Below, piece by piece: positions 57,525 to 64,000 of a DNA stretch of 64,000 bases (within the stretch, counting starts at the first letter, position 1; each line of letters starts with the position of its first letter). The notes beneath the pieces are model-generated. The model was not told the origin of the DNA. It saw only the letters and a program-made list of their open reading frames with translations, and did no database searches. A program made the position numbers and the translations under genes. The stretch comes from Streptomyces clavuligerus (GTDB lineage: Bacteria; Actinomycetota; Actinomycetes; Streptomycetales; Streptomycetaceae): contig NZ_CP027859.1 in NCBI RefSeq assembly GCF_005519465.1, forward strand, positions 992,001 through 1,056,000, written 5' to 3'.

Positions 57525-58068
57525 CCCGTCGTCCGGCACCCTGTCGTCCGGCGTCTGTCGTCCTGCCCGCCGTCCGATCCGCCGTCCGATCCATCGGAGG
57601 AGGGGGCGGGCCCTCCCCCCGGCAGCCGCCGAACGGGGAGGGCCCGTACGGGCCTCGCGGGAGAGTGCGTCAGCCATCCGCTGACGCGGCCGGGTTCGCC
57701 CCGGCCGGACAGTCCGGCAGGGGCACGGTGCCGCTGACCCTCCCGTCCGGCCTGAGCATGCCGTTCGCGGACAGGGAGCGCGCGAACAGGGTGCTGCGCA
57801 GGCGCGCGCCTGACGCAGGTCCACTGTCGGCCACGGCCGGACCGCGTACTGTACGCCGCGGCCCGGCGAAAGTATCGTCGGTCTCCCCGGGCACAGGGGT
57901 GCGATGGCGGCACAGCCGCCTCACCCGCTGCTTCCGTCTCCGGCTCGTCGAACCGAGCCGCCGACGGCGGCCCGCTCCCGGGGACGGACATGGTCGGTGG
58001 GCTGCTCCCGGAATGTCCCACGTGCCTGTCCGGCGATCTGTCCGCCGCGGTCGTGAGGAGTGAACCCT
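57525..58068. other. Intergenic stretch with terminator and terpene synthase B upstream region
   Basis: Besides the hairpin, a minus-strand frame at 57670-57790 is mildly protein-like (GMLRPDGRVSGTVPLPD) but has no start or family. The right end carries the GAGGAG ribosome-binding site of terpene synthase B. Confidence 0.45.
57607..57646 (+). terminator. Hairpin terminator after the amidohydrolase
   Basis: CGGGCCCTCCCC (57607-57618) pairs perfectly with GGGGAGGGCCCG (57635-57646) over 12 bp with a 16-base loop, about 80 bases after the stop. Confidence 0.6.
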
Positions 58069-59097
58069 GTGGTCCGGTTTCCCGAGTTCTTCATGCCGTT
58101 CCCCGCCCGCCCGCTGAACGCGGGAATGGAGCAGGCCAGGCAGCGGATGTGGGCATGGATCGACCACTTCGGCCTCGGCCCTTCCGAGGCGTCCCACCAG
58201 CGCCTGTCACAGCTGCGGTTAGAGGTGATCACGGCCCGCTACTACCCCTTCGTGGAGCCGTCCGCCCTGCCCCTGCTCGCGCTGCACATGGCATGGGCCT
58301 GGTGTGTCGACGAGCAGTTCGACGACGGGCCCGCCGGTCGTGATCCGCGCTGGTGTCTGACGGCCCTCCGCGGTCTGCGGGACGCCGTACTGGGCGGGAG
58401 CCACATACCGGGCAACCCCCTCGAAGCCGCCGCCGCCGACTTCCACCGGAGACTGGGAGAGGTCCATTCGCCCCGGTGGGTCCGGGACTACACGGACGTC
58501 ACCACCCGCTGGCTGTGGAGTTACTACGCCGAGAGCCTGGACCGGGCCACCGACCGGCACCAACCGCTGCCGGACTACCGGCGCCATCGGCAGGTCACCA
58601 GCGGCGAGCACATGTTCTTCATGCTCGCCGAGCACGGAGCGGGCAGGGAGCTTCCCGACAGTGTGAGCAGGCTCCCGGCCTACATCGCGTTGCAGGACGC
58701 GGCGGCGGAGCACATGGGACTGCTCAACGACATCGTCTCCCTGCCCAAGGAGGAACCCATCGGCGACGTGCACAACGCGGTCACTCTTGTGTCGCGCCAC
58801 TCCCGTGTGCCCGCCGCGGAGGCGGCCGAGGCCGTCAACGACATGCTGACCGACTGCGTCCACCGGATGCTGGCCGCGGAGGACGAACTCCCGGGACAGC
58901 TCGACGCCGTGGGCGTCACGGAGCGGACCCGGGCGGACGCGCTGGCCATGGTCGAGGCGATCAAGGCCCATACCCGGGGAAACTTCGACTGGCACTTCGA
59001 GGTGAGCCGCTACGCGGGGCCAGGACAGCTCGACGAAGCCGGAAGCCCCGCGTATGTGGCCGATGTGCTGGGCGGCGCACGCACCGGTGCCGACTGA
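58069..59097 (+). CDS. Class I terpene synthase B
   Basis: The 342-residue isoprenoid cyclase has an Asp-rich motif CVDEQFDDG (Asp81, Glu82, Asp85, Asp86; slightly non-canonical) and NSE motif LLNDIVSLPKEEP (Asn220, Ser224, Glu228). The final FEVSRYAG carries the conserved Arg-Tyr. Spacing between metal sites is identical to synthase A, but the sequences differ. Codon 51 is TTA (58219-58221). The GTG at 58069 is chosen because GAGGAG ends 8 bases upstream; the in-frame GTG at 58060 would overlap that site. Product unknown; absence of modifying P450 genes suggests a hydrocarbon or simple alcohol. Confidence 0.92.
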   Translation: MVRFPEFFMPFPARPLNAGMEQARQRMWAWIDHFGLGPSEASHQRLSQLRLEVITARYYPFVEPSALPLLALHMAWAWCVDEQFDDGPAGRDPRWCLTALRGLRDAVLGGSHIPGNPLEAAAADFHRRLGEVHSPRWVRDYTDVTTRWLWSYYAESLDRATDRHQPLPDYRRHRQVTSGEHMFFMLAEHGAGRELPDSVSRLPAYIALQDAAAEHMGLLNDIVSLPKEEPIGDVHNAVTLVSRHSRVPAAEAAEAVNDMLTDCVHRMLAAEDELPGQLDAVGVTERTRADALAMVEAIKAHTRGNFDWHFEVSRYAGPGQLDEAGSPAYVADVLGGARTGAD

Positions 59098-59099
59098 CC

Positions 59100-59760
59100 G
59101 CGCCGCCGCGCCGATGTGCCGCCGCGGTGTCCGGGCACGCGGTGTCCGGTCGCGCCGCCGCCCCGCCCGCCGAGGTCCGGGAGCCGGCCCGGTCGCCGCA
59201 CCCGGGACCGCGCCTGCTGCCGGCCCGGCGGCGTGACCTGCCCGCCGGGATACGGGACGTGCTCGCCGCCGCCCCCGACGCGAAGGTCGTCACGGCCGTG
59301 GCCTCCCACCCGGGGCTCTCCGGGGAGCTGCCGCGCTCCCTGCTGCACCGGCACGCGCCCGGGTCGCCGCGGGGGTGGCGGCCGATCCGGACACCCCGCC
59401 CGCGCTGCTGGAGGAGCTGACCCGGTGGGACCCCCGGCCCCCCGGCCCGCCGGGCCCGCCGGGCCCGCCTGGGGGTGGCCCGGCCCGCCGGGGCGCCCCC
59501 GGGAGCCCTCCCCGGCTGCCTCGCCGACGAACAGGCCCGCCGCGCCGCCGACCCTGACCCGGCTCCTCACCGACGACGACCACGAGACCGCCGAGGCCGC
59601 CGCGACTGCGGAGACCGCCGAGGCCAACCCCGCGCTGCCCACCGCCGCCATGGCCGGACTCATCGCGGAACACGCAGCGGAACGTGTCGCCCGGCGCGCC
59701 ACGGGCCCGTCACAGCGCCGGGCCCGGAAGCGCTCCGGGGTCCGCCGGGCCGTCCGGACG
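59100..59760 (+). pseudogene. Frameshifted leucine-rich-variant-like repeat protein
   Basis: Fragments of one coherent protein appear in three plus-strand frames in order. They are LPAGIRDVLAAAPDAKVVTA (about 59235-59300), VAADPDTPPALLEELTRWDP (about 59375-59435), and LLTDDDHETAEAAATAETAE with NPALPTAAMAGLIAEHAAER (about 59565-59690). The units resemble the LRV/HEAT-like repeats A-x-x-P-x-x-P-x-x-L-L found in Streptomyces proteins. Low-complexity CCCGCCGGG runs (59435-59490) sit where the frame changes. Several frameshifts make it non-functional. Its end overlaps the C-terminal coding region of the opposite-strand HTH gene. Confidence 0.6.
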
Positions 59761-61425
59761 GGGGCTGCCGCCGGAGGGGGCGGTCGGGGCCTCTCCCGGG
59801 GCCTCCTCCCCGACCGGGAACCACCGTCCGGCGCGGGTGTCATACAGATGGGCGGGCCCGTCCTGGACACCGCTCGTACGGAACGGCCGCCCGGCGTCGT
59901 CGATCCGCGCGGTCCCCGAACGGTCGCCGCTGCTCCACTCCAGCTCCAGGTACCAGTCGCAGTCGCATGCCACGGTGCGGCCGGTGACGAGCAGGACCTC
60001 CGGGTCCCGGACCGAGACCCGGTACGGGAACGAGAGGGCGGGGATCTCCACCCCGGCGTCGTTGCCGGGCATGGGACGGGCCGCCGGGCGGGCGGCGTCG
60101 AGGTCGACGTCGAACGTCCGGGGGGTCATCGTGCCTCCGCAGCTCATGCCCATGCCGTAGACGTTCCGGCGCAGCGGCGGGCGCTGGGCGACCACCCGGA
60201 CGCGCAGCCCCTGAAGCACCACCGCCTCCTCACCGCGGCCCTGAAGGGTCACCCTGAGCAGGGTGTCGCCTCCGTGCACCGCGTCCAGGGAGCGGGCCCA
60301 GGGCTCGGCGTCGGACACCGAGGGCGGCGGGGGGACCGCCGCCGGTGCGCGGTCGACGATGTAGGAGTGGTTGCAGTCGCCCGCCCACAGATGCTGGTCG
60401 ACGTCCCAGGCGAACGGCAGCGGGCCCGCTGGGCGCCCCGGGGCGCCGCCGGGCTCCGGGGATACGGCGGGGCCGCCGGTGCGGCTCGGACCCACGGAGC
60501 CGGAGGGACCGGCCGACGGCCCGGAAGCAGCCGTTCGCGACGGAGCGGACGGAGCGGAACGAGCGGCCGGTGAGGACAGGGCGGACGGGGCGGACGAGGC
60601 GGACGGGGCGTGCGGCGCGGACCGCGAGGGCGGAGCCGATAAGAAGGGCGTGGGCCCGGTGACCGCGAACGGGACGGCGCCGTCCGGGTACCGGGGGGCG
60701 GCGGCGCGCTCCGGGCCCCCCGGGCCTCCCGTCCCGCCCGAAAGGAACGGCGAGTGCTCGAACGCGGGCAGGACGAGGAGCGCGAGGACGGACGCGACGG
60801 CGATCAGTCCAGTCGCGCGAGCGGTCCGGTGCCGACGCCGCAGCACCCCCGGCGGCACGGTGTACCCGGCCGCCTCCGGCCGCTCCTCCGGGACGGTGCC
60901 GGCCTCGCGGGAAGCCCTCACGGCGGCGGTCCCCGCACTCCCCGAGGCTCCGGCGACGGCTTCGGTGATTCCGACCGCTTCGGTGATTCCGGCGACTTCG
61001 GGGGCTTCGACCGCTTCGGCGGCTTCGGGGGCTCGGGGTTCTTGGGATCTTCGGCGCGCTTCGGGCACCGCCGCCGCAGCGCCGTCCCCCGGCGCGACCC
61101 CGCCGCGCCCCGCCCCTGACGACATCTCCGGTGATGTGCCCGAGCCCCCGGCAGCCGCCGCCTGACGTCTGCGGCGCTCCCCGTCCGCCAGCACCCAGAG
61201 GCGGTGCAGCGGGACGAGTTCCTGGTCCCGGCAGCCGCACAGCCGGGCCAGCCGTTCGACCGGGGCGAACTCCAGCGGCACGGTCCGACCGGAGCAGTAG
61301 CGGTACAGCGTGGCGGGGCTGACCCCCACCCGGCGGGCCAGAGCCGCATAGCTGCGCCCCGACGCCTCCCGCATCTCCCGCAGCCGACGTGCGAACGCCT
61401 CGGTGTCCGATTCCAGCGCGCTCAA
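59710..61425 (-). CDS. HTH-domain transmembrane regulator
   Basis: The 571-residue protein has an N-terminal XRE-type helix-turn-helix (REASGRSYAALARRVGVSPA, about residues 18-60) and a linker rich in Ala/Glu (EAVEAPEVAGITEAVGITEA). One membrane helix follows (ATGLIAVASVLALLVLPAF, about 205-225), then a Ser/Pro/Ala-rich extracellular stalk. The outer domain has GDCNHSYIVDR, GMGMSCGGTMTPRTFDVDLD and TVACDCDWYLELEWSSGDRS, with paired Cys residues. It could signal across the membrane like other one-pass HTH sensors; the ligand is unknown. The start is TTG 61425 by best fit to the HTH; no ATG or GTG is available nearby. Confidence 0.82.
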   Translation of the reverse strand: MSALESDTEAFARRLREMREASGRSYAALARRVGVSPATLYRYCSGRTVPLEFAPVERLARLCGCRDQELVPLHRLWVLADGERRRRQAAAAGGSGTSPEMSSGAGRGGVAPGDGAAAAVPEARRRSQEPRAPEAAEAVEAPEVAGITEAVGITEAVAGASGSAGTAAVRASREAGTVPEERPEAAGYTVPPGVLRRRHRTARATGLIAVASVLALLVLPAFEHSPFLSGGTGGPGGPERAAAPRYPDGAVPFAVTGPTPFLSAPPSRSAPHAPSASSAPSALSSPAARSAPSAPSRTAASGPSAGPSGSVGPSRTGGPAVSPEPGGAPGRPAGPLPFAWDVDQHLWAGDCNHSYIVDRAPAAVPPPPSVSDAEPWARSLDAVHGGDTLLRVTLQGRGEEAVVLQGLRVRVVAQRPPLRRNVYGMGMSCGGTMTPRTFDVDLDAARPAARPMPGNDAGVEIPALSFPYRVSVRDPEVLLVTGRTVACDCDWYLELEWSSGDRSGTARIDDAGRPFRTSGVQDGPAHLYDTRAGRWFPVGEEAPGEAPTAPSGGSPRPDGPADPGALPGPAL

Positions 61426-61609
61426 CCGTTCCAGCCCCCCGGCGTTTCAGGGCGGCGTTCCACCCTTGTTGAGTATTCCCACGTCAGTAGGGGTGGAATG
61501 GTTCCACCGTTACACCAGTGCCCCCAGCGCTTGTCGTGTTCCGCCGGGCTCCCGAAGCTGTTGATCGTCAAGCCGACCACTCGGCAGAAGCGACCATCGA
61601 GGAGTCCCT

Positions 61610-61975
61610 GTGGCCCGCTCGTCCCTGAGTTCACTGTGTTCCCCGCGGTCTCTGCGTTCTCCGCGGTCTCTGCGTTCCGTCGCGGTGGCTGTCACCGCGA
61701 CGGCATGCCTCGTCGGAGGCGCAGCGTCCGCCCAGGCGGCCCCGGCCGGGGCCGCCCCGCAGAAGTCCGTCGCCGTGGCCGAGGTGCGGACCTTCACCGG
61801 CTCCGCCATGGGCGTCTCCCAGAGCCAGGCGGTGAGCGCGGCGGTCGGCATGGCCTACGGGGTCGCCCAGTCCTCCGGCTGGCAGGCGAACCAGTGCTAT
61901 GTCCGCGCGACCAGCGTCAGGGCGGTCGGCGGAGGTCTGTACTCCGCGGTCGCCGAGTTGTTCTGCCAGCGCTGA
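61610..61975 (+). CDS. Small secreted protein, paralog 1
   Basis: The 121-residue protein has a signal peptide (Arg/Ser-rich start, then VAVAVTATACLVGGAASAQA, cleavage about residue 45). The mature part of about 75 residues has VRTFTGSAMGVSQSQAVSAA, GMAYGVAQSSGWQANQCYV and a terminal FCQR. Two Cys residues may form a disulfide. The mature region is related to the next gene (TFTG...A...A...A...QC). Its function is unknown. GTG 61610 follows GAGGAG. It is divergent from the HTH transmembrane regulator, which may control it. Confidence 0.8.
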   Translation: MARSSLSSLCSPRSLRSPRSLRSVAVAVTATACLVGGAASAQAAPAGAAPQKSVAVAEVRTFTGSAMGVSQSQAVSAAVGMAYGVAQSSGWQANQCYVRATSVRAVGGGLYSAVAELFCQR

Positions 61976-62020
61976 ATCACCCTGTATCACACCGATTTTC
62001 ACCAAGAAGGAGATATCGAT

Positions 62021-62335
62021 ATGACCTCGACACTCATCCGGGGCGGCGTCACCCTGGCTCTCGCGGGCCTCGCCGCGTTCATGCCGTCCGTCGCGCACGC
62101 CGGTTCCGGTGCGAGCGCCGGTGCTGGCGTCGGCGTCCAAGAGACGCAGACCTTCACGGGCTTCGCGTACGAGAACAGCCCCAAGGAAGCCAAGCGGGAA
62201 GCCGAGAACATGGCCCGACGGTCCGCGCTGATCAGCGGATACCTCCATGAGCAGTGTGTACTGCTCTACGCCGAGTCCTACCGGCTCGCACCCGGCTACT
62301 ACGGGGGCAACGCCGCGATCCGATGCACCCGCTGA
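62021..62335 (+). CDS. Small secreted protein, paralog 2
   Basis: The 104-residue protein has a signal peptide (RGGVTLALAGLAAFMPSVAHA) and a mature part with ETQTFTGFAYENSPKEAKRE, AENMARRSALISGYLHEQCV and a final CTR. It shares the TQTFTGxA start, helical Ala-spaced middle and QC-x-C-terminal Cys spacing with paralog 1, 45 bases upstream. The ribosome-binding site AAGAAGGAGATATCGAT before ATG 62021 is exceptionally strong, so high expression is expected. Function unknown. Confidence 0.82.
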   Translation: MTSTLIRGGVTLALAGLAAFMPSVAHAGSGASAGAGVGVQETQTFTGFAYENSPKEAKREAENMARRSALISGYLHEQCVLLYAESYRLAPGYYGGNAAIRCTR

Positions 62336-62481
62336 TCCATTGATCCATTGATCCGCTGAGATCGCGCAGGGGCCATGACTCCGCCCAGGAGGGGGGAGTG
62401 GAGCCGGGACCCCTGTCCGATCGCCCATGTCCTCCGACAGCCAGGCGGCTCCGCCGCGGCGAGGCTTCCGGAGGCCATGCA

Positions 62482-62521
62482 AAGGGGTGTCCGACCGGCG
62501 CGCACCGGTCGGACACCCCTT
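62482..62521. terminator. Strong bidirectional hairpin terminator
   Basis: AAGGGGTGTCCGACCGG (62482-62498) pairs perfectly over 17 bp with CCGGTCGGACACCCCTT (62505-62521), loop of 6. A 3' TT on one side and AA on the other suit both directions. It follows paralog 2 and the oppositely oriented dehydrogenase remnant. Confidence 0.85.
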
Positions 62522-62604
62522 CGCGTGCGAAGGCCGGTGGCGGCCGGGCGGATCGCTCGACCCGACCGCTCTCCCGTACCGCTGTCAGGGCACGGGATGA
62601 CGGG

Positions 62605-62766
62605 TCAGGGCACGGTGATGACGATCTTGCCGCGCGCGTGGCCGGTGGCGCTGGCGTCATGGGCCGCGGCGGTCTCCCCGAGCGGGAACACGGCGTGCAG
62701 CGGGACGGTGAGGCGGCCCTGGTCGGCGAGGCCGGCGGCCAGCGGCAGCCCCGCCCAGCCCGGGGA
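62605..62766 (-). pseudogene. C-terminal remnant of a zinc-independent (quinone-type) alcohol dehydrogenase
   Basis: Minus-strand translation ending at 62605 reads LPLAAGLADQGRLTVPLHAV, then FPLGETAAAHDASATGHARG and KIVITVP, the C terminus of NADP-dependent quinone oxidoreductase-type dehydrogenases. The homology begins abruptly at about 62766 without a start; some 270 N-terminal residues are missing. It abuts the 3' end of another broken plus-strand frame, marking a deletion junction. Confidence 0.7.
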
Positions 62767-62878
62767 CTCCCCGGCCGCGTCCCGCCGCCTGCTCGCCTAC
62801 TTCCTCCAGTCCTGCCCGCCGACGGACGGCACACCCCTGCCCCCACCCGCGCCGCTCCGCCTCGACGACCTCTACTAG
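62767..62878 (+). pseudogene. C-terminal remnant of an unidentified gene
   Basis: A plus-strand frame from the junction reads DSPAASRRLLAYFLQSCPPT and ends PAPLRLDDLY before TAG at 62876-62878. It is protein-like in composition but lacks a start, since the sequence upstream belongs to the dehydrogenase remnant on the other strand. Family not recognised. Confidence 0.45.
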
Positions 62879-62954
62879 CCCCTGGTCCCGGCCGATTGTC
62901 AGTGGCCGCCCCTACGCTTTCGACCAATTGCCGACAAGCGCTGGAGAGGCCGCC

Positions 62955-63428
62955 GTGACCACCGAGGACAAGACGATGAAGCGCATCGAGGAAGCCATGG
63001 AGCTCCAGCGCACGGGCGACACCGACGGTGCCCGGGAGCGGTTCGGCGAGATCTGGGCGGAGATCGCCCCGGACGGGGACCCGTTCCACCGCTGTGTCCT
63101 CGCCCACTACATGGCCGATCTCCAGCCGGACCCGCGGGACGAACTGGCCTGGGACCTGCGTGCCCTGGACGCCGCCGCCTCGGTGACCGACGACCGGGCC
63201 AGGCAGCACGACGCCTCCTTGGCCATCCGCGGGTTCTACCCGTCCCTGCATCTCAACCTCGCCGCGGACTTCCACAGGCTCGAAGACACCGCGCAGGCCC
63301 GCACCCATCTGGCCCGGGCGCAGGAACACCTCGACGCGCTCGGCGACGACGACTACGGCCACGGCATCCGGTCGGCGATACAGCGGCTCGCCGACCGGCT
63401 CGCCGAGGAAGCCCCACGGCACCGATGA
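62955..63428 (+). CDS. Small helical (TPR-like) hypothetical protein
   Basis: The 157-residue soluble protein has helical pairs of TPR character: KRIEEAMELQRTGDTDGARE near residue 8, LAHYMADLQPDPRDELAWDL near 48, LHLNLAADFHRLEDTAQART near 97 and SAIQRLADRLAEEA near the end. Homologs are common in Streptomyces as uncharacterised proteins. GTG 62955 has GGAGAGG five bases upstream; an ATG seven codons later is an alternative. No neighbour suggests a role. Confidence 0.82.
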   Translation: MTTEDKTMKRIEEAMELQRTGDTDGARERFGEIWAEIAPDGDPFHRCVLAHYMADLQPDPRDELAWDLRALDAAASVTDDRARQHDASLAIRGFYPSLHLNLAADFHRLEDTAQARTHLARAQEHLDALGDDDYGHGIRSAIQRLADRLAEEAPRHR

Positions 63429-63565
63429 ACGAGGGACCGCAGTAGTCGATCACCGGTACCGCCCCGTGTGGCCCCGTGTGCCCGATTGGCGGATGTTCAT
63501 GGGGTTGGCGGCATGAGGTGATGTTACGTTCGCATTCTCATGACTTTTCGTGAAAGTGATACGTC

Positions 63566-64000
63566 ATGGCTCGAACGGTTGAAGCATCCGAAGCGTCCGA
63601 ACGAGGTGAAGACCGGCGGCACGGCACGTCACGGCGGCGCATACTGGCCGCGGGCGCGCTGACCCCCGTGCTGGCGGGAATGGGCGGTGGTGCCGCCCAC
63701 GCGCTCCCCGCCGCCATGCCCGCCGGGGGCGGCCCGGGGGGCCATGCGCTGATCGAGCCGGTGCCCTCCGCCAAGGCGGACTGGGCGGCGGTGGCGAGGG
63801 TCCTGGGCCGCGACGGCAGTCTGCTGCGGGGCGTCACCTACCACACGGCCTTCAACCGCTCGGACCTCCGCGTGTTCTCCCACGGCGTCAGGGTCACCCC
63901 GGGGCTCGCGCTGGGTTCGCACGTGGCCTTCGCCCGGTACGCCGACGGCTCCACCATGGCCATGGGCGACATCGTGGTCACCGAGGACGAGCTCCAGGCG
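63566..64000 (+). CDS. DUF1259-type exported protein (3' end outside window)
   Basis: The frame from ATG 63566 stays open to the window edge (145 residues visible). It begins with a twin-arginine signal (HGTSRRRILAAGALTPVLAG). A domain follows with ADWAAVARVLGRDGSLLRGV, NRSDLRVFSHGVRVTPGLAL and MAMGDIVVTEDELQ, the pattern of DUF1259 (LppY/LpqO) proteins of unknown function found in cell envelopes of actinobacteria. The ribosome-binding site is weak (GAAAGTG). The gene seems intact as far as seen. Confidence 0.8.
   Translation, partial: MARTVEASEASERGEDRRHGTSRRRILAAGALTPVLAGMGGGAAHALPAAMPAGGGPGGHALIEPVPSAKADWAAVARVLGRDGSLLRGVTYHTAFNRSDLRVFSHGVRVTPGLALGSHVAFARYADGSTMAMGDIVVTEDELQA

Noticed and set aside
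54927..57824. A 965-codon minus-strand frame opposite the amidohydrolase
   Set aside because: It is a Gly/Glu/Ala-rich antisense shadow of the propeller and amidohydrolase codons.

Overview
The window is a chromosome-like piece of a Streptomyces or close actinomycete. The evidence is very high G+C with G/C third codon positions, GTG starts and 4-base stop/start overlaps, rare TTA (bldA-type) codons placed in regulatory and secondary-metabolism genes, twin-arginine and Sec exported proteins with I36 and ricin-lectin folds, and type I bacterial terpene synthases. No rRNA, tRNA, CRISPR array or intact mobile element was found.

Positions 1-4842 hold one-carbon and cobalamin genes: the 3' part of metE, a truncated thiI remnant, metF, and on the minus strand cobF and a small unknown gene. 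Positions 4926-10583 (minus) are a tightly overlapping valine-catabolic operon in transcription order: mmsA, acyl-CoA dehydrogenase, 3-hydroxyisobutyryl-CoA hydrolase, mmsB, enoyl-CoA hydratase. Its leader holds a clear cobalamin riboswitch (10831-10979) followed by a 12-bp hairpin. Positions 11464-14772 are a TetR repressor divergent from an MFS exporter and an FAD monooxygenase.

Positions 14880-18882 are a three-gene overlapping operon: a membrane-anchored TIR protein, a TIR-TIR-GUN4 protein and an SPFH/flotillin-like membrane protein. It is a plausible, apparently unusual conflict (defence or signalling) system. Positions 18933-38529 are accessory genes: acetyltransferase, PPOX flavoprotein, AraC, TetR with an alpha/beta hydrolase, an MFS exporter, a run of secreted proteins (ricin lectin, three small I36/crystallin-type proteins, a trypsin-like protease), and an HTH-NB-ARC-TPR regulator with a TTA codon. 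A 51-bp sequence upstream of that regulator recurs 3.2 kb away. Unknown proteins fill the remainder.

Positions 39869-52045 form a probable C7-cyclitol (aminocyclitol) biosynthetic cluster bordered on the left by an AT-richer stretch with a transposase remnant. It has an MFS exporter, a glycosyltransferase, 6-phosphogluconolactonase- and ribulose-phosphate-epimerase-like enzymes, a ROK kinase, a sedoheptulose-7-phosphate cyclase (2-epi-5-epi-valiolone synthase type), two zinc-type dehydrogenases, a DegT aminotransferase, a HAD phosphatase, an Eis-like acetyltransferase and a GHMP kinase. From the lactonase to the acetyltransferase, each gene overlaps or nearly touches the next. Inferred flow: S7P is cyclised, oxidised, transaminated, phosphorylated or dephosphorylated, acetylated and glycosylated. 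The product is not known to me.

Positions 52224-59097 carry a NUDIX hydrolase, a VOC protein and two class I terpene synthases flanking a 1087-residue Tat-exported beta-propeller/amidohydrolase; both synthases carry a TTA codon. The right end (59100-64000) has a frameshifted repeat-protein pseudogene, an HTH membrane regulator divergent from two paralogous small secreted proteins, gene remnants, a small unknown protein and the 5' part of a DUF1259-type exported protein.
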